Shown here: positions 53,083 through 62,557 of the stretch, piece after piece
Position numbering within the stretch: the first letter of the stretch is position 1
Layout of the letters: the number at the start of each line of letters is the position of its first letter
Assembly (NCBI GenBank): GCA_965261195.1
Contig: OZ253455.1
Span: 3,968,001 to 4,032,000 of the forward strand
Origin: Bin87 sp965261195
GTDB taxonomy: Bacteria > Chloroflexota > Dehalococcoidia > Lucifugimonadales > UBA3495
Direction: 5' to 3'
Length of the DNA: 64,000 nucleotides
Translations under genes and position numbers: made by a program
Notes under the pieces: generated by a model
The model's input: only the letters and a program-made list of their open reading frames with translations
The model's database searches: none
Told to the model about the DNA's origin: nothing

Positions 53083-54423
53083 ATGCTACCACGCAAGATG
53101 CTACCACGCAGTTACCCCGACGGCATCCACATCGCCTTCGACGACCACCGCCTGGTCAACAATGCCGGGCTGATCCTTCCGGTGACCCTGGCCCAGCGCC
53201 TGGGTCTGCCCCAACTGGTCCAGCAGCGCCTCGACCTGGGCGACGCGCCGGGTCGGGCGAACCCGGGCGACCAGATTATGACCCTGGTGGCGTCGGCGCT
53301 GGCTGGCGGCGACTGCATTGACGATGCCGACGCGCTGCGCGCTGGGGGAACCGATCGGGTGCTGGGCTGCGCGGTCAAGGCGCCATCCACGCTGGGTACC
53401 TTCCTGCGGAGTTTCCGGTGGGGCCATGTCCGCCAGTTGGACCGGGTGAGCCGGGAGCTGCTGGCTGGGACCTGGTCCGCTGGGGCGGGACCGGGCGATG
53501 ATCCGTTGACCATCGACCTGGACTCCACGGTCTGCGAGACCTATGGCTTGGCCAAGGAGGGCGCGCAGCGCCACAACTACGCCGGCCAGCGGGGCTATCA
53601 CCCGATCTGGGCCGTGGCCGCCGGAACCGGCGACGTGCTGATGGCACGGCTGCGCAAGGGCCGGGCCAACACCGCTCGGGGCGCCGCCCACTTCCTGCGT
53701 GAGACGGTGGGACGGGTGCGCTACGGCGGGGCCAGGGGACAACTCACGGTGCGGGCTGACAGCGGCTTCTACACCCACGCTATCGTCGCCGTCTGCCGCA
53801 AGATGGATGTCCGCTACTCCATCACCATCCGCCAGCATAAAAGCCTGCGCAATCTCATCGAGGCGATACCCGAGATGGACTGGACGCCCATCCCGTACTG
53901 GATGGACGGCGCCGCCGACGTGGCGGAGACCACCTACACCCCCTTCCAGGATGAGCCCGACGCCGCGCCGGTGCGGCTCATCGTCCGGCGGGTGAAGCCC
54001 ACGCCCGGCTCCCAGCTGGCGCTGTTTGCCACCTACGGCGATCACGCTTTCAGCACCGACCGAAAGGGTCAAACCCTGGAACTGGAGGCCGACCATCGCC
54101 GCCACGCCGAGATCGAGAACGCCATCCGAGACCTCAAGTACGGCGTCGGACTCAACCATCTCCCCTCAGGCCGCTTCGCCGCCAACGCCGCCTGGCTGGC
54201 CGTCCAGGTGATGGCCCACAACCTCGCTCGCTGGACGGCGCGCATCGGCCTGGGCGAGCCGGTGGTGACCACCAAAACCCTCCGACGACGCTTCTTCTCG
54301 ATGCCCGGACGGCTCACCCGTTCGGCGCGCCGCCTCACTTTGCATCTGCCCCAGCGCTGGCCCTGGGAAGCCCAGTTCAGTCGCGCCCTCGCTCGATTGC
54401 GAGCCCTGCCACTCCCAGCCTGA
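53083..54423 (+). CDS. IS1380-family transposase
   Basis: A 446-aa DDE transposase. Family features: DLDSTVCETYGLAKEGAQRH (first Asp), GYHPIWAVAAGTGDVLMARL, RADSGFYTHAIVAVC (second Asp) and EIENAIRDLKYGVGLNHLPS (Glu). The open frame is intact. I could not define clean element ends: GGTAAG near 53007 and CTTACC near 54512 could be weak inverted repeats, but this is not proven. It lies next to the degraded helicase, in a mobile-rich region. Confidence 0.85.
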   Translation: MLPRKMLPRSYPDGIHIAFDDHRLVNNAGLILPVTLAQRLGLPQLVQQRLDLGDAPGRANPGDQIMTLVASALAGGDCIDDADALRAGGTDRVLGCAVKAPSTLGTFLRSFRWGHVRQLDRVSRELLAGTWSAGAGPGDDPLTIDLDSTVCETYGLAKEGAQRHNYAGQRGYHPIWAVAAGTGDVLMARLRKGRANTARGAAHFLRETVGRVRYGGARGQLTVRADSGFYTHAIVAVCRKMDVRYSITIRQHKSLRNLIEAIPEMDWTPIPYWMDGAADVAETTYTPFQDEPDAAPVRLIVRRVKPTPGSQLALFATYGDHAFSTDRKGQTLELEADHRRHAEIENAIRDLKYGVGLNHLPSGRFAANAAWLAVQVMAHNLARWTARIGLGEPVVTTKTLRRRFFSMPGRLTRSARRLTLHLPQRWPWEAQFSRALARLRALPLPA

Positions 54424-54956
54424 CGGCGGCAACCGGCCCGCCGACCCGCCATCCGGCCCACTGAACATCGTCGCCAACTCGCGCCAACTCGGTCCGCCAG
54501 GGGCGCTTCCTGCTTACCGCCTGTCGAATTCCGCCCGCCATGGCCGCACGGCCGCCATCATCGTGTCTGGGTGCTTACTTCACGCCGCCCTCATCCCCAC
54601 CTATTGGAACCTGGCTGGGCCCGTTCGCCTTCCCTTACCCATCATACCTGGTGTCAACGACACGGACGTCTCGCTTCGGTGGATTCGGGCTAAGCTTGGT
54701 GCGTCCGCGGTCTTTCCCGTTGGGAGAAAGAGTAGGGTTCCATCCTCCGTCTGCGGTGCCGAAATTGAACAGAGCTGTCCACCTGCGCCAGGCGTCATCG
54801 TAGTTGAATTCTTGGAACAGGACGTCTTGCCCTGCCGGGTTGACACCAAGTGCCTTCAGCCTTTGGACAAGTGCACCTGTTTCTTTGTCGGCGTCGTCGC
54901 CTTCAAAAAGGAGCTTTAGCGGGACGGCGTGGCTATTGTTTCGAACAGTGAACTTA

Positions 54957-55927
54957 GAGCCTATCCTAATAACCCAGCAGCTCTGAGGGCGGTGAGGGCG
55001 CAGGCGAAGTGAAGGAAGGCGATGTAGTTGTCGGGAGACTTATCCCAGCGGACCAGGATGCGCCGGAAGCGGTTCAGCCAGCTGTGCGAGCGTTCCACCA
55101 CCCAGCGCCTGGCTTTGAACCCAGCTTCTCTTTTGATGGCCTTAGCCTCCTCGCCCCGGCTGCGGATGTGAGCGGTGAAGCCAAACTCGTCCAACGTACG
55201 TCGCACCTCGTCAAAGTCGTAGCCTTTATCCAGGCACATACCCTGGGGTTGGTCTGGACTGGGCGCCGGTCGCGGCACGGGCAGGCTGTCCACCGTGGCC
55301 CGCACCAGTTTCATGTCATGACGGTTGGCCCCGTCCACCGCCAGACCCACCGGAATGCCCTGGGCTTCGGTCAACAGGCTACGCTTGACCCCGCCTTTGC
55401 CGCGGTCAGTGGGGTTGGGGCCGGTTTTTTCCCCCGCCCAAGGGCGATTTGGTCATGGCGCCGTCCATACTCAGCCAACTCCAGTCCAGCCCCTTCAGTT
55501 CGTCATAGCGTTCCAGTCCCACCCGCCACAGCTCCAAGAACACCCCAGCGGCAACCCATTCCTGAAAGCGCAGGTGGGCGGTGGACCCGGAGCAGATGCC
55601 CGTGGCGTCCAGCGCCTTCCACTGGCAGCCAGTGCGCAGCACGTAGAAGATGCCATTGGCGCAGGTGCGGTCAGGGACCCGGGGCCGACCGCCGCCGAAC
55701 CGATGGGTGTTCACATGCTGGGGGATCAACGGTGCCAGCACCTCCCAGAGCTCGTCGGAGATCTGGAACGCGCCGGTGGTGGGATTGGTCCTGGTGGCTG
55801 GGCCAGCACGCTTCGGACGTGGCGGCTTGGCGTCTTTCGCTTTGGTCATTGCCCCAGTCTAGACGCAACCCACGCTTTCCTTCCCGCAACGCCCCTGCAA
55901 TCTTCAATCAGTTTTTAGGATAGGCTC
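54957..55927 (-). mobile_element. IS5-family insertion sequence (second copy type), 971 bp
   Basis: Inverted ends GAGCCTATCCTAA (54957-54969) and TTAGGATAGGCTC (55915-55927). It is flanked by a 3-bp TTA duplication (54954-54956 and 55928-55930), the TNA pattern of the IS427 group. It is not the same element as at 2206: the ends and transposase differ. It interrupts the helicase gene in the same orientation. Confidence 0.92.
54961..55849 (-). CDS. IS5-family transposase in two frames (OrfA/OrfB)
   Basis: First frame from ATG 55849: QISDELWEVLAPLIPQHVNT, the DUF4096-like region and LSMDGAMTKSPLGGGKN (first Asp). Second frame from 55374 or earlier: LTEAQGIPVGLAVDGANRHD, LDKGYDFDEVRRTL (second Asp) and WVVERSHSWLNRFRRILVRW with the Glu. 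The frames join at the GGGGGAAAAAA run near 55430; removing one G (or A) gives GGEKTGPNPTDRGKGGVKRS. As in the first IS5 copy, a +1 (or -2) shift is needed. Complete DDE set. Confidence 0.82.
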
Positions 55928-57789
55928 TTAGCCAACTTATCTTTAGCGTCTGCGCTGGATTGTTTTAAGACTGCCCGTGCTTGCTCCGGCAGGTCCTGCA
56001 TCGCGTTGATGTTCATGTTGGCCGTTGCCACTAAGTCTGGAGGAGGTTCCTCCACAGCTGCTTTCAGCAGCTCCTCATACATGGCTTCCCGTACCAAGTC
56101 TGTGTAGTGCGACCTCTCGATCCCATTGGCGAGTTCCGCTGCATCCTGCCGGCTGTCCGAGAATGCAACCAATTTCCTGGAATCCTCTGGTAGGAAGTAG
56201 AACATTTCCTTGGACAGAATCTGAGTGACTCGTCCAAAGCCGGTACGGAACCCCCGTATTGGAGACTTACGGTATATGCGGTACCTGTAGTCCGCTGCGC
56301 ACAGTGGACAACGCGCTGGCAACGCGCCTATGCCGGTTTCAGGTGGGTCGGGAATCACAAAGGCGTAGCCCGGCACTGACCCAGCGATGCCCAGTTTGAC
56401 TTGGCCGGTAGATGGGTCCAAGTTGGCTTGCACCCATCGTGCGGGTTGGGTCTCGCCGTTGGGTGAGGGCTGCCGCCACGGGCTTTGTGCTTCAGGGTTC
56501 AGCGAAGCATGGCCGGCCGGCCAAAAAACAGCGTACTCGGAGTATGATCGACGGTCCACGAAGCGGGCCGGTTGACGGTCGGGCAGGCCCTCAATGTCAG
56601 CATCTGTGATCAACAACTCCCAGCCTTGATTGTCAGGCAACTCGAACCTGCTGCCCCCGAACATCGTGGTCCCGCAAACCTCACAGTACAGCATATCCAG
56701 TACACGGTGACGCTCTTCTTGGTTGTCACACAGTATCCGAGCATTGATGAAAAGCCGGCCGGCGGTTCGCCCGCCTTCAATCGCCTCAGTGTCACAACCG
56801 CATCCCGGTTGTGTACAAGCCCAAAGGCCCTCGGTGTTCTTGAAGAACCAGTGCATCCGGAATCGTGGTAAGCGGGTACTATCCCCGCACAATTCGCGCA
56901 ACGCCAACAGCCCTTGCGTTGCAGTACGGGTGGTATCTCCTGGGGAATCATCGCCAAAAAGGCGCCGCCCGAATTCCGTTAGGCTAGTTGCCCGGGTGGT
57001 TTCTCCCTCCATACAAGCGGCCAGCAATCGCGCACCGGCTTGCCAGCCAGGAGATTCCAGGATGCCTTCGAGGTCAACTGGTGAGCCAGCAGGTGCCACG
57101 CCTTCTGATTTTAAAAACTCGGCAGCATCTGCTGCTGTGTTCAGGTTGCCGTTTTCTGAGACAGCCACGAATGGCTCGGTAGGAAGGTATTCAGCGAAGT
57201 CATCGCGCGGCACGTCAGCCGCGTATCCTGGGATTATTTGTGAACTGGTCCATTTGGACCCGAAGAACTCTGAGAGGAAGCGTAGGCTTTCTGGGCTGTC
57301 GGGTTCCAGCGACGCGCTGGAACCTAACACACGGAGTTTTGGGCTGTCTGGCGTGAGGCCTAACCTGAGTAGCAATAGCTTCAGCAGGTATGAGACTTCC
57401 GTCCCGGTGGCGCCTCGGTGGAGATGGAGTTCGTCAATTATGAGATGGAAGACGCTGTCTTCTTTTTTCTAGCCATTGCCGCGTCTTTTCAAAGATGCTT
57501 TCGTCCGCGTCCCGCATCAGCATCACGCTCAGCATACTGAAGTTCGTGATGAGGATGTCCGGGGGGTCGTCCTGCATATCCCAACGGGAGCGCATCTCTG
57601 CCCCATCCAAGCGCGGGAAGAAGTAACGGACCTCTGGTCTCCCGGTGTTTTCCGCGTGTTCTGCGGCCGCGGTAGCGGCGTTTTCGGCTTCCTTTAGGGC
57701 AGAAACCAACCTGTCAATCCGGTCGCGATCAGGGTTTCCAGTAGCGCGATATTCGTGTCCAGGGACTGGCGTTTCTGAATTGTACCGTC

Positions 57790-58150
57790 CAAAGTAGAAG
57801 CGGTTGCTGTGGCAGTTTTAACCGCCACGGTTTTTATACGGGCTGCGTCTTCCGTGCGCAGTTCTACGCGGGCTGAAGCATACGGGCTCGCAGCTAACTG
57901 GGACTCAATCACCGTCTCCACGCCCGCGTTTTGTGATTCTGTCCGTAAGCCTTCTATGAAGTTGGGTGACCTGGCTCCGCACAGTACGGCCCTGGGAGCG
58001 CCTAACCCGGGCAGAGCGGCCAGCACCGGCGGGGCAATATGCACTTGTATGTTATTGGTGCTCAGTTCCAAGTCAACATGACCAAGTGTGTTCAACTCGC
58101 GAAGGGCACGCCAGCGGTGACCGGTAGCTGTTTCCGTAGGATCGTAGTCG
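57790..58150 (-). pseudogene. Internal fragment of an unidentified gene upstream of the helicase
   Basis: An open minus-strand stretch with coding character: HRWRALRELNTLGHVDLELS, then HIAPPVLAALPGLGAPRAVL with CGARSP, then RTEDAARIKTVAVKTATATA. It resembles a WYL- or helicase-associated wHTH/beta region of defence-island proteins but I cannot name it. It has neither start nor stop of its own. It joins the helicase fragment near 57810 in another frame, and the ISP fragment near 58160 on the opposite strand, so both ends are recombination or deletion joints. Confidence 0.5.
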
Positions 58151-58184
58151 GTGGTTGTCGCGCTCTTGCGCTGCACCTCACTAC

Positions 58185-58824
58185 TCAATGCCTGCCGCTC
58201 TACCGCTACGCGGGGGACTGGGATCCTGTGAGCAACATCACCGAATGGGGGCTGAGGCGGTTGCGCCAGCATTACGGCGACGACGGCATCAGCGCCGATG
58301 ACATCTTCGCCTACACCTACGCCATGCTGCACGATCCGGCGTACCGACAGCATTACGAGGTGGACCTGCGGCGCGATTTTCCGAGGGTGTACTTCCAGGA
58401 GGATTTCGCCTGGTGGACGCAGCAGGGTCGGGCGCTTCTGGATCTGCACCTGGGGTTTGAGACGGCGGAGACGTGGCCGCTGCAGCGGGTCGACAACGAA
58501 GGAGTTACGCCAAAGCGCGCCATCCTGCGCGTCGACAAGGAGCGTAACGTCATCACTCTGGATGAGCAGACGACGCTGGCTGGTGTTCCGGCCGAGGCGT
58601 GGAAGTACCACTTGGGCAGCCGCTCTGCTCTGGAATGGGTTCTCGACCAGTACAAGGAGCGCAAGCCCCGCGACCCGACGATCCGCGAGCGGTTCAACAC
58701 CTACCGCTTCGCTGACCACAAGGAACGGGTCATTGACCTGCTGGGACGCGTCTGCGCAGTCAGCGCGTTTACGACTACCATCGTGAACGAGTTAAGCGTC
58801 AGATCCGCCATTGAGCGGGACTAG
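58185..58824 (+). pseudogene. C-terminal fragment of a type ISP (LLaBIII-like) restriction-modification enzyme
   Basis: About 212 residues of the C-terminal target-recognition part of single-chain type ISP enzymes: PLYRYAGDWDPVSNITEWGL, DIFAYTYAMLHDPAYRQHYE with LRRDFPRVYFQ, GRALLDLHLGFETAETWPLQ, and the end WVLDQYKERKPRDPTIRERF. The N-terminal nuclease, helicase and methyltransferase parts (over 1000 residues) are absent. The apparent start at 58039 is only the mirror of the minus-strand fragment. The stop is TAG 58822-58824. Remnant of a lost gene. Confidence 0.82.
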
Positions 58825-59069
58825 ATGTGTCGGAAGGGCCGGCGGATGCCGGCCCTTCTTGTTGATGTCAAGTTCCTGACCGGCATCGGACTGGTACTCC
58901 GACCTGCACAATGCCCTGAATTCTTACACACCGGGTGCCGGTTGGCATACTTTGGATGCGGGATGTTGCACATTGGGCCGTCCGGGCGTTTGCAACGGGG
59001 ACAACCGTCGCAACTCCTATGTCCGGTGCCCGGCCCGGTCTGCGTCCGTGGGTCCAGTAATGTGACCAT
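58821..59069 (-). CDS. Possible small Cys/His-rich protein
   Basis: An 82-aa frame from ATG 59069 with GGAGGAGAAGG 10 bp upstream. It has SCDGCPRCKRPDGPMCN and HPVCKNSGHC, which could bind zinc, then an Arg-rich end. The Cys/His region may be a real small protein, but the opposite frame is also open. It is downstream of LigB, beyond the hairpin at 59107-59139. Uncertain. Confidence 0.35.
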   Translation of the reverse strand: MVTLLDPRTQTGPGTGHRSCDGCPRCKRPDGPMCNIPHPKYANRHPVCKNSGHCAGRSTSPMPVRNLTSTRRAGIRRPFRHI

Positions 59070-59106
59070 AAACTGATACCTTCTCCTCCGGTTTATTTCG
59101 TGTTAG

Positions 59107-59139
59107 CTGCCGCACCGGCGAAGGAATCCGATGCGGCAG
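59107..59139. terminator. Stem-loop downstream of the LigB-type gene
   Basis: CTGCCGCA (59107-59114) with TGCGGCAG (59132-59139), extended weakly by GG/CC, 17-nt loop. It lies 34 bp after the stop of the minus-strand dioxygenase. No T-run is evident. Confidence 0.5.
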
Positions 59140-59172
59140 AATAAATTCTGTGGAGCGCGGGAGCGAAAGCGG

Positions 59173-60144
59173 TCAGTTCCAGATCGCCGCCACGCGGTAC
59201 GCCAGTTGGGTGTGGGACTCACGCACGTCGACAATTTCCGCGGGAACATCGCCAAGTATCCCCAAAGCGATGATCCAGTTCAGGATTTCGTGGTCTCCCG
59301 AATCCTGTATCTCCTCCGGAGTTAGTTCCGCCAGCTTGCTCCCCTGACCCGCCCGCACCAGTTCCAGGTTGCGCCGGTCGGTCTCGATGTCTATCGACCG
59401 GCACTGGAACTTGTGGGCCAGGAAACTGTGCGACCAGCTGGAAGATGCTACCACGGCGACCCGTTCGTCCCTGGTGTCCAGGAACCTGCGGATGCCACGC
59501 CCCAGTTCGTAGCATCGTTTAGGCGTGGGCCGCGGCGGGTAATCGGGTCCGGCCTCTTCGCCGTAGCAGTTGACGAACAGGGGGAGCAACGGGAATCTGC
59601 CTTCGGGGTCCAGAAACACCAGCGGGTTGATGATGGCGTGGGCCAAGCCCCAGTCCCAACCTTTGAGAGCGCTGGAAGAGGCCATGTCGAACCCGTCCCG
59701 AATCAGGTGGTTACGCAGGTCTTTGGAAAACTCTTTGGGGCACTGGAAGGAGAACTTCGTCTCCGGGGCGGCCTCCCACAGGTTGGTACGAGCTGCGGGC
59801 CGCTGAAAAGGATAGCCGTCGACTTCGGCGCCGGTGTACAGGCAGAAGGGAGGCAGGTTGTCCTGGAGGAAGTTCTCCGCCTGGTCGTCGCCGATGACCA
59901 TCAGGACATCCGGCGCCCATTCATGGAGGCGGTCGCGGAGGATGTTAAACGACTCGACGACCTTCTGCTGGTCGCTGATGTCCTGGCTCAGTCCGTTATC
60001 CGGCCCCAGCTCTTCCAGCAGTTGGGCGGGCGGTTCGTAGCCCGGTACGCGGGCAAATATCCGCTCTCTGCCCCTGGACCACACCTCGGGCGGCGTCAGA
60101 ATGATTGGGCCGTGTGAACATCCCAGCCCCAGTAGTTCAGCCAT
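59173..60144 (-). CDS. LigB-type extradiol ring-cleavage dioxygenase
   Basis: A 323-aa non-heme iron dioxygenase of the protocatechuate 4,5-dioxygenase beta (LigB) superfamily. The N-terminal GLGCSHGPIILTPPEVW holds the first iron His; VLMVIGDDQAENFL, DWGLAHAIINPLVFL (second His region), VVASSSWSHSFLAHKFQ (third His/acid) and EILNWIIALGIL follow. Length and order fit catechol-type ring-cleavage enzymes. ATG 60144 has GGAGGG just upstream. Substrate unknown; no small (LigA) subunit is next to it. Confidence 0.85.
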   Translation of the reverse strand: MAELLGLGCSHGPIILTPPEVWSRGRERIFARVPGYEPPAQLLEELGPDNGLSQDISDQQKVVESFNILRDRLHEWAPDVLMVIGDDQAENFLQDNLPPFCLYTGAEVDGYPFQRPAARTNLWEAAPETKFSFQCPKEFSKDLRNHLIRDGFDMASSSALKGWDWGLAHAIINPLVFLDPEGRFPLLPLFVNCYGEEAGPDYPPRPTPKRCYELGRGIRRFLDTRDERVAVVASSSWSHSFLAHKFQCRSIDIETDRRNLELVRAGQGSKLAELTPEEIQDSGDHEILNWIIALGILGDVPAEIVDVRESHTQLAYRVAAIWN

Positions 60145-60254
60145 TTTGCCCTCCTATCGAACCGGAACTCTAGCAAGATTTTGTGCGTTATCCCGATTGT
60201 AGGTGCACGCGTGGAAGGCCGTCAATTTAGAGTCTCCTTCATACGTACTCGCTT

Positions 60255-60365
60255 TGTTATTGGGAGTGTAGCGTGGCAATCTCGTCGGCGTAGCAACGGC
60301 GGTTCGCCGGCGTGTGTTCAACCTCATCGAGATTGCCACGTCGCTATGCTCTTCGCAATGACAGA
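60255..60365. repeat. MITE-like palindromic repeat, copy 2
   Basis: A close copy of 11582-11690 (GTAGCGTGGCAATCTCGTCG, CAACGGCGGTTCGCCGGCGT, TTGCCACGTCGCTATGCTCT), with about one change in ten by eye. No coding capacity. Confidence 0.8.
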
Positions 60366-61017
60366 TTTAAGTGCGTGCGCGTGACTGGAGCCTCCAGCAA
60401 TTGTGCAACAGGAACGGCTGGCGCGAAGCTAGCCACCGTGTCATCCTGATCGGTATAGCCATAAACTGGAGCAATGAGGACGACGGTGGCTAAAAACAGG
60501 TCTCCCGGTGTTGCAGGTAATTAGATTCCACGCCCAACACACCGTTTCAGCGTAACTGTTCAGACTTGTGGGGATCTACGGGCCATTCGGCCTCTTGCAG
60601 AGAGGCAGTCAAGCACGGAATTTGCTTTGCAAGTCGATCCCGTCCCCTCAAACGTGAACAGTTACACTCCCCATTGCCATTGGACAACCGGTCGTCAGTC
60701 GAAGAAGGTGGGCTGTCTGTTCAGCGTCGTTTTGTCCTCGAAGGGGGTGGGATTGGGAACCGCTGCCCGCACCCAGCGCCCGTTGCGGGCATCGCGCAAC
60801 ACCGCCGCCAGCGCCCAGGTAGAAACGTAGTAACATATGTGGACGTGGCAGGAGAGTGCTCAAAAGGGGGCGAATTTAAGGGTCAAATGTTGCAGAGCGC
60901 GAACTGAGTTCATCGTCCTCGGCGACTGCCAGGGCTGGCGCAGAAGCAAACCACTGGGACGGCGGAAATCTGTGCCACCAGCAGAGGCTGATGGCTGGGC
61001 AGTGATATTGGCCGCCA
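60366..61017. other. 652-bp region without a supported gene
   Basis: Short open frames on both strands (for example 60566-60907 plus and 60648-60863 minus) have no recognisable product, no ribosome site and poor coding character. The stretch may be degraded mobile DNA. I see nothing else in it apart from the possible MFS promoter at its end. Confidence 0.45.
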
Positions 61018-62253
61018 TTGCGAGAGGGAACAAACAACATCGAAACGCAAACGGCGCCGGCCGGGCATAGTGAGGTAAACAAAGCGTGGTTTATGGCCGT
61101 GCTGGCGCTGACCGTGTTCGCCACCATAAGCGCGACGCTGATTGTTCCGCCGCTCCTGGTGGAAATCGCAACGGACCTGGAAATATCGGTTGCCGTCGCG
61201 GGTCAGTTGGCTACTGCGACCTTCGTGGGCTGGGCGATTATGGGGATCTCCGGTGGGCCATTGTCCGACTCGTTGGGCCGCCGCCCGGTGGCACTGGTCG
61301 GGTTGGCGGTCCTTTCGATATCCGTCCTGGCATCCGCCTTCGCGCCGAGTCTGGAAATGCTGTTGGCGTTGCGGTTTTTGACCGGATTGGGAGGAGGAGC
61401 GATCCCGCCCAACATCGTGGGGGCAGTATCCGACGTCATTTCCCCCGCCAGACGGGCCCAGGCGGTAAGCGCATTGCTGTCAATTCAAGGGCTGGCTTCG
61501 GCCATCAGCGTCCCATTGGTCGCGGTGCTGGCAGACGTGGGCGGCTGGCGGTTTGCCTTCAATGTCTACGGCTTGATGCTGGCCGCGGGACTGCTGGCGA
61601 ACTGGCTCTGGCTTCCGAAAGACCGCCGGGGGCGAGTGCGCAACTGGGCATTCTTCTCCAGGTATAAGTCACTGGTTTCCATGCGGTTTTTCCGCGTGGC
61701 GGTGGCGGTCAATCTGACGCAACGCATCGCTTTCTGGGGAACGATCAGCTATTTCGCCGCCTACCTGATAAATACTTACGACTTGAGCCTGAGGTTTGTG
61801 GCCCTGCCGCTGGCCATAGCAGCCATTGGGCAGATGGTCGGAAGCTATTCTGCTGCGTCCGTGGCCAACCGGAGGCACCGTGCGGCGTTCGTTGCCGCCA
61901 CCACGGCAGCCGGGGGAGTCTGCGGTTTCCTGTTCTTCACCATGAACCTCGGACTTTGGGCGTCGGTAGCCCTGGCAACGGCTGCAACGGGCTTGCTGAG
62001 CGTGACGTTCCCGGTTCTGGTCTCGGCCAGCACCGAGTATTCGGGAGAATCCCAGGCCACGGGAGTGGGTCTGATGGGTTTCAGCAACCAGGGCGGTGGG
62101 GCCCTGGGCGCCGGGATCGCCGGAGCGTTGTTGGCGAGTACGGGTTATGTGGGAATAGGCTACATGTGTCTGGGGGTTACGATGGCCAGCGCGCTGATGA
62201 CGAGCCTCTTCGGACGTCAGTTCGGGGCATCTGCCGGCCAAAGCAAAGGGTAG
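61018..62253 (+). CDS. MFS transporter
   Basis: A 411-aa, 12-segment major facilitator, sugar/drug-porter-like. Loop 2-3 signature GGPLSDSLGRRPVALVGL is clear, TM5 motif FLTGLGGGAIPPNIVGAVSD, and the second half starts near RFFRVAVAVNLTQRIAFWGT. Start TTG 61018 gives 25 residues before TM1; no ATG is available before TM1 except inside it (61093). Direction and substrate are unknown. Confidence 0.85.
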   Translation: MREGTNNIETQTAPAGHSEVNKAWFMAVLALTVFATISATLIVPPLLVEIATDLEISVAVAGQLATATFVGWAIMGISGGPLSDSLGRRPVALVGLAVLSISVLASAFAPSLEMLLALRFLTGLGGGAIPPNIVGAVSDVISPARRAQAVSALLSIQGLASAISVPLVAVLADVGGWRFAFNVYGLMLAAGLLANWLWLPKDRRGRVRNWAFFSRYKSLVSMRFFRVAVAVNLTQRIAFWGTISYFAAYLINTYDLSLRFVALPLAIAAIGQMVGSYSAASVANRRHRAAFVAATTAAGGVCGFLFFTMNLGLWASVALATAATGLLSVTFPVLVSASTEYSGESQATGVGLMGFSNQGGGALGAGIAGALLASTGYVGIGYMCLGVTMASALMTSLFGRQFGASAGQSKG

Positions 62254-62396
62254 ACAGGCGGCAACAGACCCGGAGGTGCCCGCGGGACATTCACGCGCGT
62301 GGCGGATGGCGACGTCCTGCCCACCTTCCTCACGCACATCCACGTCGTCATTGCGGGGGAGCGTAGCAACATGGCAACCTCGTTCCCCCCGATCAT

Positions 62397-62557
62397 TCTT
62401 CTCGACGCAATTCTAACTCTACCAAACTTGCAGCAGACAATCAGGTTCCACTTGCTTGTAGATGATGGTATCATATGGTCAAAGTAGTACGTTTGTGTCA
62501 ATTCCTCACCGGCACGGACCAACGGTGAAGAGATGAAAAGGAGGAAATTAATGAACA
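62397..62557 (+). promoter_or_regulatory. AT-richer leader-like stretch before the CRISPR array, with an SD-ATG at its end
   Basis: This 160-bp stretch is AT-richer than its surroundings and has no gene. It ends AAAAGGAGGAAATTAATGAA, a strong ribosome site with an ATG (62551) directly in front of the first repeat; the frame runs through repeat 1, spacer 1 and repeat 2 for 38 codons. It may be the array leader, or a small leader peptide. Confidence 0.4.

Larger units (their letters stand above)
54635..57817 (-). pseudogene. Large DEAD/DEAH-type helicase (DUF1998-like), fragmentary, split by an IS5 element
   Basis: Three pieces on one strand. (1) 57817-57469: NRFYFGRYNSETPVPG to FEKTRQWLE, with ITNFSMLSVML. 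(2) After a frameshift at six T (57463-57468): FHLIIDELHLHRGATGTEVS (motif II DELH), LRVLGSSASLE (motif III) and CPLC, then SPIRGFRTGFGRVTQILSKE and LVAFSDSRQDAAELANGIER; this piece enters the IS5 element at 55927. (3) 54953-54635: FTVRNNSHAVPLKLLFEGDD to TRYDG. Removing the element and one TTA joins them as DKLAKFTVRNN. The N-terminus (Walker A) is missing, so the gene was already incomplete. It resembles large helicases of anti-phage or DNA-repair islands. Confidence 0.85.

Noticed and set aside
57694..58719. 341-codon minus-strand open frame
   Set aside because: Its first part only mirrors the ISP fragment and its end is out of frame with the helicase; only 57790-58150 looks coding.
60566..60907. 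Small gene in the 60.4-61 kb gap
   Set aside because: No ribosome site, no family and competing open frames on the other strand.
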